A DNA stretch of 64,000 bases from Astragalus membranaceus (taxonomy: Eukaryota > Streptophyta > Magnoliopsida > Fabales > Fabaceae), in assembly GCA_039519185.1 (NCBI GenBank), contig CM076846.1, forward strand, positions 128,778,182 through 128,842,181, written 5' to 3'. This document shows positions 21,901 through 35,045 of the stretch, in pieces (within the stretch, counting starts at the first letter, position 1; each line of letters opens with the position of its first letter). The position numbers and the translations under genes were made by a program. Under the pieces are notes generated by a model, which saw only the letters and a program-made list of their open reading frames with translations, made no database searches and was not told the origin of the DNA.

Positions 21901-24900
21901 ATATGGTTAGTAGGCTCACTGTTTGTTAAAATGCCTAATCAGGCTGTTAGTAAGCTGTTAGGGAGTTAGCTATGTTAGCAAGGCTATATAAGCTACTGTT
22001 TGTTAGAATTGTGCTTCCTGAACCATAAGTAGCGATTCAAGATCCTCAACGGAGGGAGATTCGAAGCAACCGTAGATCATCATCAAAAAGATGTTGAACT
22101 CCTCAGGCAAACTATCAAGTGTAGCATCAATATGATCCTGTTCAGATATGGAGTTACCAACCATTGTGAGAAAATCAATGATTGCCTTGATTCAGAGCAA
22201 GTACCCAGCGACATAGTGCGAATCTTTCTTCATCATCTTGAGCTCGGATCTAAGCTGGGGAACACGAGCCCTAAGCAGAGTTTGGAACTTGTGAACCTTG
22301 TGTTCCACACTTGGTAAGCATGTTTGCAACCAAGAACACGAGGGAGGACGTTATCAGAGAGTGATGAAAGAAGCCACGTGAACAATATTTGGTCTTGCTT
22401 CAGCCATTTTTGGTACTCTGCGGACGTATTGTTCTCCAAATGATCATGTGACGCGAATTGAAGGGGAATCGATGGATTCAGAATGAAATGATGCAGGCTA
22501 TGTGCAATGATAACTCCATTGACTTGTTGGCTCCACATCAAGAAATTCCTCTCATCGAATTTGATGGAGAGGGAATGTTTGAGACCAGATTTCAGAATCA
22601 TCATCGAGTTCAGAACTTGGAATAGCCATGGAAGAAGTTTCATGCAGAGAAGCAAGAGTGCGACGCAATCAGAGAGAAGAGGGAAGCAGAACGCAGTCCC
22701 AGAGCAGTTGATTCTGTTACAACAGTGGCTTATATACCCTTGCTAACATAGCTAACTCCCTAACAACTTCCTAACAGCCTGCTTAGGCATTATAACAAAT
22801 AGTTAGCCTACTAACCATATTGCAACAGCTTTGCCATATCAGCAAAGTGTTGCAGCTTAACTAGTGTACTTTTTTATTTGGTTACTTGTTTATACTTGTG
22901 CTAGCCATCTACTGCTGGACTGTGAGTTAAGGGTAAGAAGAAGAAAAATTGTGTACACCAAGATATATAGTTATAGATTTTAGATGTAGTAGTATAATAC
23001 TCTTAGTAGTTGCGACTTCCTAATAAAATTTGTGTTGTATTCTATCCCATTTGACATCCCAGTGGCAGAGAATTTGTTTTAAGTGTGTGAATCTTTGGAT
23101 TGGGACAAGCCATTTGAACATCTTGGGATCATTGAATTGAATTTGTTTCCGTATGCTCTATAGTCTATACTGATTTTATTGAGTTTTTGAAAGGGATGGC
23201 CGGATTAAACTATACGGAAAAGATAATGCCCAAGCCCTGCTTGAATCTAGTGAGCCCTTGCCTTGCAAGTTTTTACAGGTTATGTCTTTCTTTCCTTTTC
23301 ATGACCAACTGTGCCTTATCCATGCAAATGGGCTAGTTTCCCTTTTTGTTGTAGACAAAGACAATGTTCGTTTCTTTAGGAATATCAAGTGCTTGTATAC
23401 TAATATTACTATGTTATTTTATGTATGCAGTTCATCCAGAACCAAGGCATCCTTCTAAATATCACTTCCAATAACCATATTGAGGCAAGTGTACATATGG
23501 ACTTGCTCACATTTATGTTATATTATTACTTTTCGTGTTGCGCCTGCCTTTCATTTTCACTAAGTACTCTTACCTTAGTAGGAACCACAATGTTATTATG
23601 CTTTCTAAAGAAGTTTCAATTTTAGGTTTGGGACATAGAGAAGAAAACATTGTCTGATGTATACATTCCGAAAGATGAAATTACTTGTTTAGCAGTCATT
23701 CAACATAGCCTCTATATGTAAGTAAAATGTTTAATATGAACAAGTTTAACCAGAATTCAGTTTTTTAAAAAACTGCTATGAGAATGTATCTGTGCTGACA
23801 GGTACATTGGTCATTTAAATGGTAATATATCAGTTTTGAAGATTGACGAAAAACCATGGCATCTTGTTCAAATGAAATACACTATACCCCTCTCTGCTTC
23901 CTATGGTGAGACGCACATCTTAACCTTTTTTTCCTTTTGTGTTCACATGTTACTTGTAATTCTTTAGGCACACTTTTGGATTTATAAAAATAATATGCAA
24001 TGAGTGAGGATTTATGTTTTATTTTGATACGTATATGATCAGTACTTTGGTTGAATAGGTGAAACTCATCAGCACTGTTTAAAACAAAAGATCCTCTTTC
24101 CATGTCTTTATTTCTTCTTTATGGTAGATTTGCTTGTCACAAGACTGTTCTATGTCCTGGCGCAATCTTTAGCGAATTCCAAACAATTTTCTTGCCTCAT
24201 TTTAATTTGGCCTGACAAGACCCTAAGAAGAGGGAACTATAACCTCTTCACCCAGAATGTTAATATCCAAATTTTCATTTCTTATATATAGGCATGTGTT
24301 TGTAACATGAGAAGGAAATTTTGGAATTGTATCTCTCATTACTCAAAATAGAAACAGTACAACAAGTGCAAGTGAGTTATTATTTGTTTGTCATTTTTAT
24401 TATAACCATGCAAGCTTATGCTTCTCTGCAAGATCTTCCCCTCCCACCCTAATTTCTCTCTTGAAAGTATCTTCTTGTTTTTTTAAGTTCCTTAATTGTC
24501 CTTGTTTAGGGAATTCTGAAGGGCCTGATGATACTGCTGTGATGCAGATACTGCCTCAACCAGCAGCTGAAAGTAAGAGGTGATCTCCACAAACACAGCC
24601 ATACTTTTTAATATTTTCATATAATTGATCTGGTTCCCTCTTTTGTTGATCATTTCTTTTTTTAATTCAAACCTTTGTTCTCTTGTGTGTTCCAATGCAG
24701 GGTTCTCATAATCTTTAAAAATGGCCAAATTATATTATGGGATATTCATGAAAGCAGAACTACTTTCAGAACTGGAGGAAATATGTCGCAACCAACGTAT
24801 AACGAAACAAAGAAAGTGACTTACGCATGTTGGGCATGTCCTTTTGGAAGTAAAGTGGTTGTTGGGTACAACAATGGAGAGCTCTTCATTTGGAGCATTC

Positions 24901-27900
24901 CTTCTCTAAATATAGGAAATGGTTCTGCATCTGATTGTAGCAGTCAAAATACTCCTTTGCTCAAACTTAACTTAGGATATAAGTCAGAGAAAACTTCCAT
25001 AGGATCTATAAAATGGGTATATGCCGGAGGAAAGGCTAGTCGACTATATGTCGTGGGAGCTTCTGACTATGCAACTTCAAACTTGTTGCAGGTATTTGAA
25101 TGTTTACCTCAAATCATTTCACAAAATATCGTGTGTTGGGACAAATTCATTTGAATATTTCTGTATCTATGTCCTTGCGAATACTGACATATTAATGAAT
25201 GATTTTCCTTTTCTAAACGAAATTAAACCAGAATTCAATGACTTTAAGCTAGGTATAATTTGCTGGCTTAATTAGCATGTTTTATTTTTCACTTTAGCTT
25301 TCTCATTAAGCTATTAGAAGGAATTTGTTTCATCTTTTCTGCTCCTTATAAGTGTACTTGAGATTATGATTGCAACTAGATCACTCTCAGTTATTTGATT
25401 ATTATGTGAGGCAGGTAGTGTTGTTGAATGATCATACAGAATCTCGCACAATTAAGTTGGGACTTCATTTGTCCGAATGTTGTGTTGACATGGAGATCAT
25501 ATCAATTTCAACTGAGCAAGGCAAGCATAAACAAGACTGTCTCCTTTTGCTTGGGAAGTCAGGCCATGTATATCTATATGACGATAGCATGATTGAGAGG
25601 TATCTGCTACAATGCCAATCTAAGTCCACGCCTTCACTTCCAAAGGAAGTGATGGTGAAGTTACCACTGGCAGATTCAAGCATCACAACAGCAAAATTCA
25701 TCTCCAACAATTATAATGTGTTTAATTATGATGATGAGGTGAGAGTTATCAAATTCTAATTTTACTCTAATAGGTTTATTCTTTTTGCAATCTCCTTCTA
25801 TTTAAATGTACTGATTTGCGAATGTTTCTTTTTTATGTCACATAGTATTACAGACAGCTGATAAAAAGTTATCCACTTTTTGTCCCTGTTGAAACAAATC
25901 AAAAAGATGGGATTAGTCTGAGTTCTTCCAAATTTGTTGGATTTTCAAAAGTTCAAAACTTGTACATAACTGGACACAGCAATGGAGCCATAAACTTCTG
26001 GGATGCTTCATGCCCCTTTCTCACTCCAATTTTGCAATTAAAACAACAGGTAATGTTTTTATCAGACACGTTCGTGCTCTAAAGTTTTCTACATTGAATA
26101 GAAAGAAACTATTAGTTTGTACCCAATTGTTAGCTTTACTATCCTCCAGCTTTTTGTTGAACACAAATTGCCTACAAAAAGGGTGAGGGCCTCTTTTTGT
26201 CTTAAAGCGCGTATCTCAGTTTCAAAATGATATATGTCACAGTTTCAGAACCTTCTTTCATGTATGTAAAACATCAGTCAACTTGCATGTCTAGCTAATA
26301 AAAGTTCTTGATTGTAATCAAGGCAATGCTTTGTAATTGTATTGATGTCCCATTCAAGCAAGGAGTGGATTGATAAATAAATAAATTTATAGATGTGTTT
26401 AGAAGTGCATATGACAAGATAGGATTTAAATAGCCATATTATGTCGACTCGTTACAAACTTCTATTAATGTAGTTACTTTTCTTAAATAGCCATATTTCC
26501 ATACTCTAAAAAGTTTATTTAGCATCACTGTCTAGTGTCTATTAATGTAGTTACTTTTCTTATTTGTGTTCTCCACCTTAATGCAGAGTGAAAATGACTT
26601 TTCATTAAGTGGTATCCCCTTCACAGCATTATACTTTGATATAAACACTCCTCTTCTGATTTCTGGTGACCAGAGTGGAATGGTGAGGTTCCTTCAATTT
26701 TGAATTCGGTAAAATCTATAACTTTCTCTTCTTTCACTTTATTTATAGTATGTTTAACATAAATACGATTTACAGGTTCGCATCTATAGATTCAAACCTG
26801 AACCATATGCTACCAACAGCTTGATGTCTCTTACTGGTATCGCTTAGCATATGAATTTTGCTTAGTAATCAAAAAGCTAGCATATTTCATTTTAATTAAT
26901 ACTGACTTTCACTTTCTTTCCTTTTTGCAGGTAGTACAAAGAAAGGGACCGATCATATAATCCAAAGTATGAAACATGTAAAGATTACTGGTTCCATAAT
27001 TTCTATGAACATTGATCATAGCTCAACCTTTCTTGCTGTTGGTTCTGATCAAGGACATGTGAGATAATTTTCTAGTTTTTATTTTTTTGGTTGAAAGTTG
27101 CAAATGTGTCTTAACTTGCTATTTCAAGTTTTCTAAGTAATGAATTTTAGTTCCATAGGCAGAGTAGTAAAGAAATTATGTCAGTTTTGCAGTTATATCA
27201 AAAGAAATTTAAGTCCTCAATTTATGGGCCAATATGTGAAAATTGTGGTCTATGGTAAGGGTCTTCCCTTAGGCATTGCTGTGAGATTAACCCTTAAAGC
27301 TGCTTATGCTACTAGAAGACCATCAAAGAAAATACCGACAATCAATTGAACTTTCAGACATCCGTTGAGCACATTAACAAATAAGGAGCTTTGTAGTTGA
27401 TTTTTGTTTTGTTTTGAATGCCCGGGATAGTTTGAGTGATAATTTTGAATACTTTTTTTACTTCAGCTTTGATGAATTATCATGTTGTGTAGAAGAAGCT
27501 AATTTATATTCTTTGTGCTTTGAGGTTATAACATTTGTTGTCTTTACTCGGCTGAGTAATTTGTGCATTAACTTATGTTAATCCAATGTTACAGGTTTCA
27601 GTTTTTGACATGGATGGCCCAAATTTGTTATATCAGAAACATATTGCAAGTGAAATTTCTGCTGGTATCATCTCCCTGCAGTTCCTAAGCTGCAGTCTGC
27701 ATGGTTTTGACAAAAACATTTTAGTTGTTGGAACAAAAGATTCTTCTGTTCTTGCACTCGATAGTGAAACCGGTAACATGCTGAGCACAACAGGAACTAT
27801 TCAGCCTAAGAAGCCCTCTAAAGCTCTATTTATGCAGGTGTTGGGTAAGGGATTGCAAATTTATCAGTGATCAATTGTCCAAAACTTATTGATATGGGGA

Positions 27901-30900
27901 TCCACATGCTTATTATGTTATGGATCAATAGGTCAATACTTTTTTATCAAATGTAAACGAGATTATTGAAAAGAGTACAAGTAATTCTATTTTGGATCAC
28001 AGATGGACAAGGTGAACCAATCACAGGATCAAGTACAAAAGATGGATTAGATTTAGGCGAAGGGAGTCACGCCGAGAATGCAGCAACAAAGCAATTGTAC
28101 ATTCTGCTTTCTTCAGAGAAAGCTTTATATGTCTATTCATTAATACATGCTGTTCAGGTAATGCATGATTTACTTCTAGTCATAATCAGGACATTAGCTG
28201 ATGCTTGCGATGATACTTTTTCATATGTTTCAGGGAGTTAAAAAGGTGCTTCACAAGAAGAAATTTCATTCCTCCTCCTGTTGTTGGGCATCGACATTTT
28301 ACAGTCCCTCTGATATTGGCCTTGTACTTCTTTTCACTGATGGAAAAGTAGAATTAAGGTGTTGCTTCTTTCTTTACATATTATGAGAACAAAATTTTAT
28401 GGTAGGTAACATAGATTAAACATGGTTACACATAGAGTAAACATTATTTTAGGGATTTATGTTCTTTAGTTGGAATTTTATCATCTATCCAATAACAAAG
28501 AAATGTTTTGCTGGATGATCAAAAGCAATATTTCAGTTGTTTCTAGTTTTTTAACTGCATGTCAAGTACTTTCATGTGTGTGTGTGTCATAACGATTTAA
28601 TAAGTAGACATCTACTTCAAATGATAGGTCTTTGCCAGAGTTATCCCTGATTGTGGAGACTTCAATTAGAGGTTTCATTTACTCACCTCCAAAATCAAAG
28701 TCATTTTCTGATAGACAAATATGTTGTTCATCCAGAGGAGATCTTGTTTTGGTATGAGCATATTTTTTACTAGTACAACAAATTTCAATAGATGTTTGCT
28801 TTTGAATTAACCCAACTTCCAATTCCAGGTGAATGGGGACCAAGAAATTTGTGTTCTCTCATTGTTGGTCCAAAGGAATGTTTTCAGGTATAATAAACTG
28901 CTATAGAATGCCATTTTGAATCTTAGTATCAATCTCCTTATACTCTACCAAAAAAAGTTCTATTTGACAATTAGAAATAGTATTCCTCCAAGGGAAAGAG
29001 ATCTAGTAGCCTCATTTTTACATTTTGCATGACTTCAATTTAGGACTTTGGACACTGCTAGCTGCATCTACAGGAAAGAAATGATGCTGTCACAAGAAGG
29101 GCTGGTTCCTGCTACAGTCATCCATAAGGAAAAGAAAAAGGTATGAAGTAGTTTTAATAAAATTTTAAACTATATGCATTATCTTTGGGACACAATGATG
29201 TTTAATCTTGCATTTTTTTGCTTCCCAGGGTATATTTAGCTCGGTTATCAAAGATTTTACTGGCGGTAAAGACAAACATGTGCCCTCCATGGAAACAGAA
29301 GATTCTAAAGAAAGTATCCAGGAACTCTCAGTGATCTTCTCAGATGAAAATTTCCCTTGTGATGTTGATAATAAAGATAACCTGACTGTTGATGAAGATG
29401 AGCTTGAATTAAACATAGGTATAAAAGTGCCTTATAAATGTGCTACTGAATATTACATAGCCTTCACTCAAGAAACAGAAAATTTATCATTTGTCTTAAT
29501 GAATTTGTGGTCTATTTTTGTCGGTAGTAGTCAAAAGCATAAATGTGATCAAACATGACTGCTTCTTAAGGCAGTTTTTCTGATTTTTCACGACTTGATA
29601 GGGCATCTATCTGTACATATGGAATTTTCTATATGGATAATGAAGTCACAGATAATCAATTTGAGATCTGCTCCTTCTTCCTGTACAGATGATATTGACC
29701 TAGATGATCGTGAAGAAAAACGCAAAGATCAAGGTATATTGGGAGCTCTTAATAAGAAGAAATTGACTGGAAAGTTTCAAGCTCTAAAAGGTTAGTGACA
29801 ATGAGTTAACTCTGAGTAAGTAATTATTTCACTCATGCTCATCAGTTTAGCAATGACATTAAAAAGATATTGACTGAAAGTTTCAGGCTCTAAAAACACT
29901 AATCAGTCAATTACTTTTTATTATCACTTTAGATGATGCATAAATTATTCATGCAGTGTTCCTATTTTACTTCAATTTAGAAATCACCAATTAATCTCCA
30001 AGACATTGCAGAAAGGGAAAAAAAACTCAGTTGGTACAATGGCAATGCAGTTGTTTGAACCTTTAAACTCCATCAAACTACTGAAACCCATTACCGCTAA
30101 TCTTTACCTATTTTTCCGGGCATAATTTTTCATGTAATGCTTTGTTGACTTTGAAGTTGGAAGCATGGGATATTCCCTTAAATATGATAAAGAAAATGCT
30201 TATATGTTGAATGCTGTGTCTGTTCAAGATCCTCTATTTTATTTTTCAGTAAGCATTATCTTCCTACAACTAAGCAACTCTTGGAGGAAAAATAAACTGT
30301 AACTTCAAATTTAGTAAATTAAAACTTGTGAGCAAGTGGGAACATGAAACTTTACATTTTGAAAACCTTTGATCTCCTAACTTTCATATTATTATACTGA
30401 AGTGTTTGCCCTAAATGCTAGTAAATTAGTTAAGCATCCAAAATGCAGGAAGATTTAAAGAGATAAAGGGAAGCATCCAAAAAACATCAGCTAAGGAAGA
30501 GGCACAAGAAGAGCAAGCTGGTTCAGTGGATCAAATTAAGAAGAAATATGGGTTTTCTTCTTCCTCCAATGTAAGTATAAGTATATATCCAGAGTATGCA
30601 TTCTCAATTATGCTTAATTTACATGCCATTATATAACAACATTACACAAGCATCAATTGATCAGTTCTTCTTTACGGGTGAAAGATGTCACCTAGGACAA
30701 AAATTCACTATTGTTATCTGGAGTATTTGTTATTTCAATGTACTCTCAGTGATATAAGACTGTTCATTATCATGAAGCTTAAAACTACTAATCATTATCT
30801 TTTGATTTGAGCTTTTCAATAAGCATGAAAGTTGTCTCATTCGATTTAGTAATGATGACCCAATTAATGACTTCGTAAATTTCAAGAAACTGAAAGAAAG

Positions 30901-31364
30901 TAGCTAATGATAATTAGTATTTATCTACTTGAATGCTAAGAAGTAAGAACTGTCAGCGGTTGCAAGACTGCAATGATATGAACAAATGTTGAGAATTGAG
31001 ATATTTTGCATTTATTTAAGATTTTAATATTTTGTTGTGGAATTAATTTCAATCATGAATTCGGCGCTGCAGGAAACAAACGTTGCAAAATTGGCAGAAA
31101 GCAAGCTGCAGGAGAACTTGAAAAAATTGCAGGTATCTTTTTTTTCCCTGTTGATAAAACAATATAGTCAATATTTTGTTATAGCCTATACAACTTCTAT
31201 GACTATGTTCTTCTCTAATTTGTCTGTTACGTATAATGTTTCTGATTCGGCAGGGTATCAATGTTCGAACTACAGAGATGCAAGATACAGCAAAGTCGTT
31301 TTCATCATTGGCGAACCAAGTGCTGCGAACTGCTGAACAGCAACAGGAAAGGAGAAATTCATAA
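18972..31364 (+). CDS. Tomosyn/Lgl-type WD40 protein with R-SNARE-like tail (24 exons)
   Basis: Exons: 18972-19013, 21605-21738, 23194-23278, 23431-23484, 23626-23717, 23802-23905, 24510-24579, 24701-25091, 25415-25738, 25846-26049, 26587-26682, 26776-26836, 26931-27058, 27595-27844, 28003-28157, 28234-28358, 28628-28751, 28829-28887, 29044-29140, 29229-29418, 29689-29790, 30449-30570, 31073-31132, 31254-31364. They join to 3180 nt (1059 residues) with no stop and consistent phases, all GT-AG except intron 4 (GC-AG). The start is MFVKKLVAKASIKK. WD-type strands appear throughout (VWDIEKK, ILWDIHE, GAINFWDAS, VRIYRF), as expected for the double propeller of the tomosyn/Lgl family. An acidic linker lies in exon 20. 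The last 60 or so residues (KLAESKLQENLKKLQ...VRTTEMQDTAKSF) resemble the R-SNARE-like coil of tomosyns, which bind syntaxin-type SNAREs in exocytosis. Plants have a small family annotated as transducin/WD40 proteins. Exon calls are mine and untested by RNA. Confidence 0.92.
19014..21604 (+). other. Intron 1 of the tomosyn-like gene
   Basis: 2.6 kb, AT-rich. It carries a partial tandem duplication (20335-20480 against 20553-21060: GACATGACACAT, GATACTGAACACATCTTC, ATGTCGATACTATAG) whose second copy is split by a hAT-type MITE. Donor GTAAGT, acceptor TGCAG. Confidence 0.8.
20587..20959. mobile_element. hAT-type MITE in intron 1
   Basis: The ends CAGTGGCGTATCTA and, reversed, CATTGTGGATTTAC form an imperfect inverted repeat. 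The 8-mers TGTCAGAT (20579-20586) and TGTTGGAT (20960-20967) are a diverged 8-bp target duplication. The intact copy of the host repeat at 20335-20480 shows the uninterrupted sequence. Confidence 0.6.
21859..22863 (-). mobile_element. Rearranged Copia fragment flanked by inverted LTR pieces in intron 2
   Basis: About 145 bp at 21859-22003 and the reverse complement of about 22722-22863 are roughly 90 percent alike (GTTAAGCTGCAACACTTTGCTGAT, given in part, to CTATATAAGC). Both look like the promoter half of one LTR, but in opposite orientation. Between them, read on the minus strand, is a Copia gag (UBN2-type): KFDERNFLMWSQQVNGVI at about 22555 and DQILFTWLLSSLSDNVLPRV at about 22380, then, after frame changes, a piece resembling the downstream gag region (ATLDSLPEEFN near 22120). 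Confidence 0.75.
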
Positions 31365-32828
31365 CCACTTTAAATTATTTTGCAAGATGTACAACATTTT
31401 TTGTTTTTCATATTCTGTATTTAAGCTGGTTCTTTTTTTTTGAACATATGTATCACAGAAAACTTTCCTTCTGTTTTATTTTAGTTTTGGGTTGATTTGA
31501 TTTGTTGAATCAGGCATTTGTTTAGTAAGATCAGAGTCTTTATACGCGCATAGTCACATTGCTATGATTTTGCATGGGTAGTAAAATATAAGCATAGAGC
31601 AGTTATAATTCCATCCACTCTTTGAGTGACTTGAAGTTGAAGCACTTGAGAAAAGAAGAAAGTTCGAGATTCTAGCGCAAGCCTTATTACTCTCATCTAT
31701 TCACCTTCTACACACACTGGTGATAATGTGCTTAAACACTTGGGGATATCAAAAGAGTGTGTAGCTTGTTTCATTATTTCATACCCACTTGTATAAATGT
31801 ATTCAAGTAATTATAGATCCCAATCCTCATTGTAATACTATTTACCATGTATTTCTACCAAGATACTTAAGGTGGGTGAGTGTTGGAGTCGAAAATGGTG
31901 GGTAGAAGATGTTGAAAGAATACTCCTCTTTTACTATTTGGAGAATAATGGAAAAATCTCATGAGATGGTGAGGACAGGATGTAGCCTAAATTTGAGGTG
32001 AATCCGGATCAAAATGCATTGCGCGGTTTTATTCTCTTTTATCTATACACACTTTTCATTCTGCTCATACTACATTATCTTTCAATATTAGTCGTCGCAT
32101 CATCTTCTAAGTGCACCATCCTCTCAAACAAGTGTGCGCTTAACTTGCATTCGGCCTTTTAGTAATTGAACTATTTGAAGTGAACTGAGTCATAAGGAAG
32201 GGGTTTTAATTGACCTTTTTGAAATTTTAATCTTGAAACACTTCAAAATAGTTTCCCTTTAAGAAGGTTCTTGAGGATTCAAACAATTAGTGGTTAACCC
32301 TTATATAGCTCGTGAGTATCCTTGAGTCGAGAAGGTTCAGGAAATGAAACCTTATATGGTTTTTAGCAAAGTTTGTTTATCATGTTGTGTGAAAAAAGTG
32401 TAACACTAATAAAGTAAAAGCGATAAATCAGCACAGAGGAATTATAGTAGTTCACCCAAAGAGAGGTGAGTCTACTCCTCACCCTAGTGGATATTTCCAC
32501 TATTCACCCAAATAGTTAAACAATTTTTGAAACCACACCTTGGCCAAAAATTCTAGGTAGCTTTCTTCCTTTTTTTTAGCAAAAGAAAGAGTTATGGAGC
32601 CTCATTAAAACCTTTCGATGCAAAACCTTCATTAGGAAAAAAACATCAAAAAGGAAAGAGTTTAAAACGTAACCCATCCAGAGGCTTCTCACCAAAACGC
32701 ACATTCCTTGTAGTTTGGCGGATGAGTTTCTAGGATCTAAATATAAGTATTGGTTGTTGGGATTTGTAAAATTTGATTACAATAAAAGGATTCACAATGA
32801 ATCAAAATAAACAAGCTTAGAGCATACA
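31365..32828. other. Downstream region of the tomosyn-like gene and intergenic DNA
   Basis: The 3' untranslated region of the tomosyn-like gene probably occupies the first few hundred bases; no single polyadenylation signal stands out. From about 32400 the text (AGTAGTTCACCCAAAGAGAGGTGAG, given in part) is repeat-like. No gene is seen. Confidence 0.5.
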
Positions 32829-32837
32829 AAAAATAAA

Positions 32838-34148
32838 TGCTAAATAGCACTTTTGGTCCTTTATGTTTGCTCCAGATTTCACTTTGGTCCTTTATCTTTT
32901 TTTTGGTCCATTTTGGTCCCTCATGTTTTGTTTTTGTTTCATTTTGGTCCCTCATGTTTTGTTTTTGTTTCATTTTGGTCCCTCGCGTTAATTTTGACTA
33001 ACGGACGCCACGGTGGCAGTTAATTGCTGACGTGGCGTCTCAAATTCATTAAATGACGTGGCAAAAATATATTATTTAATTTTAATGAAATTCCACATCA
33101 CCAATATATTATTTAATTTTAGTTGTCAAAATTAAATAACAGTGAAACACCACAACACCATTAAACTATTTTAATTGTTAAACTATTTTTGTTTTGTTCT
33201 TCTGAAATTACACTCTCACGTCTCAAATTCATTAACACCAACACCAACATCAAAACATCAAACCCAGAAACAGTGAAACGACTTGGAGAAGAACAAAACA
33301 AAAAATTCCAAAAGAACAAAATAGTGAAACAATTTCCAGAAGAACAAAACAAATCTTCTTCATTGAAGATCTTCCAGCTCTTCTTCAGAAACGATTCCAG
33401 ATCTTCTTCTTCAGAAACGATTTCAATCCCAAATCACGATTTCAAATCCCAAATCACGAATCAGAAGCAAAATCGAAGTAGAGAAAAACGAAAATCGAAG
33501 CAGAGAAAAATGAATCTGGGTTTATTGAAACGATAGGAACCAGAGGAAAACGAATCCGGGTTTATTGACACGAATCTGGGTTTATTGAAACGATGGGAAC
33601 CAGAAGAACAACGAGGAAAATGAAAACGAATCTGGGTTTATTGAAACGAATGGGAACCAGAGGAAAACGATGGAAAACGAATCTGGGTTTGTGTTCTTAC
33701 GTTTCAGATACCTCTTCGTTGTTCTTCAGATCTGCGTTTCCTATTGTGTTCTTCGTTTTGTTTCTGCGTTTTTCCTTTAGTAATTGCATTTTGATGTTGT
33801 TTTTGTTTTGTTCAATCAGGGGTTCTTTCCTTTGATGTTGTTTTTGTTTTGTTTAATGGTGTTGTGGTGTTTCACTGTTATTTAATTTTGACAATTAAAA
33901 TTAAATAATATATTGGTGATGTGGAATTTCATTAAAATTAAATAATATATTTTTGCCACGTCATTTAATGAATTTGAGACGCCACGTCAGCAGTTAACTG
34001 CCAGCGTGGCGTCCGTTAATCAAAACTAACGTGAGGGACCAAAATGAAACAAAAACGAAACATGATGGACCAAAACGGACCAAAAAAAAGATAAAGGACC
34101 AAAGTGAAATCTGAAGCAAACATAAAGGACCAAAAGTGCTATTTAGCC
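32838..34148. mobile_element. Non-autonomous Mutator-like element with long inverted repeats
   Basis: The left end TGCTAAATAGCACTTTTGGT matches the reverse of the right end (GGCTAAATAGCACTTTTGGT). The inverted repeats extend about 300 bp inward to the ATTAAATAACAGTGAAACACC region (33135 and 33870). The 9 bp AAAAATAAA flank it at 32829-32837 and 34149-34157, the usual Mutator target duplication. No transposase is present. Confidence 0.88.
33505..33690 (+). repeat. Tandem repeats inside the Mutator-like element
   Basis: CGAATCTGGGTTTATTGAAACGA followed by GGGAACCAGAGGAAAA (in part) recurs four to five times, with irregular spacing. The short open frames across it come from the repeat. Confidence 0.7.
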
Positions 34149-34157
34149 AAAAATAAA

Positions 34158-35037
34158 TCGTAGAGGATGCGCAGATTCTTGAGTATGGTTGAGAGGATAT
34201 GGGGTTGAATGATAAATCTGGTCTCAGCAATAGGAAGCACTCAGACACTTGATCCTAGTATACACGTTTTTCTTCTAATATGACCGTTGGAAACAAGTTT
34301 AGGACCAAGATAAAGGTGACGTGGCATGTGCAGGAAAAGTGCAAAACCTTTTGTACTTTTCTACAGTTGTTTTCATAATCTGTACTTTCACAATAGAGCT
34401 ACATTTTCACGTTTGGTCCATGAATTTTCTTTGGGTTAGGAATTAGATGTTTTAGGTTTCAGAGAATAGAATCTACATTAGTTCATGGTGTCTTTAACTT
34501 TGAATTTATTTCCCTTAATAAATGCATTAGTTGTAAGAGGATTGCACGAGTAACTTTAGTTGCATAGGTCTTCTCATTGAATAAAGTTTTATAAACACTT
34601 TTTAACCGGCAACTTAATCTTTTGGTTCGGACCATCGCTGGCTACCCACAGAGTGTCCAAACGCTTTCAACGAATGACTAATCTCCGTTCATGTTTATGA
34701 TCAAATTTCGCATTAGCCAACACTGAGTTTGTCCACTGCGGTGATCGAACCCGGGAGCACCGGGTCGACCCCTCGTATCCTAGGGTAGATTAAGCCACTA
34801 GGCCAACGGTATTGTTTAACGGACAACTTAATGATATAAGTGTTTTAAAATTGTTTCAAACATAACATTGCAGAATAACCAATTTGTATGAAATATAGTC
34901 TACTCCAGAGGATAGTTATAGTTATATAGAACATACTATGGTTACAAAGAACTTAAATGAACCGCCAAATAGCCCAGGTTGAATCATTCACAATATTTTT
35001 TGGTTTTTTTTAATTTATTTTTTACCAAAATATAATA
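34158..35037. other. Intergenic, AT-rich
   Basis: Contains one SINE copy (34605-34815); otherwise no gene or clear element is seen. Confidence 0.6.
34605..34815 (-). mobile_element. SINE, family shared with 56340-56526
   Basis: On the minus strand it starts GTTGGCCTAGTGGCTTAATC (A-box-like TGGCCTAGTGG) and has CCCGGGTTCGATC (B box GGTTCGATC) about 55 bp on. It ends in a GGTAGCCAGCGATGG-type tail region. The copy at 56340-56526 has the same order and similar wording. Confidence 0.65.
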
Positions 35038-35045
35038 CTTCTAAT

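Noticed and set aside
29208..29558. Independent small genes at single frames within 24675-29800
   Set aside because: Each is one exon of the tomosyn-like gene read past its splice site.
34605..34815. Possible tRNA gene on the minus strand
   Set aside because: A- and B-box-like words are present, but no cloverleaf arms or anticodon stem could be built. It matches the copy at 56340 as a SINE.
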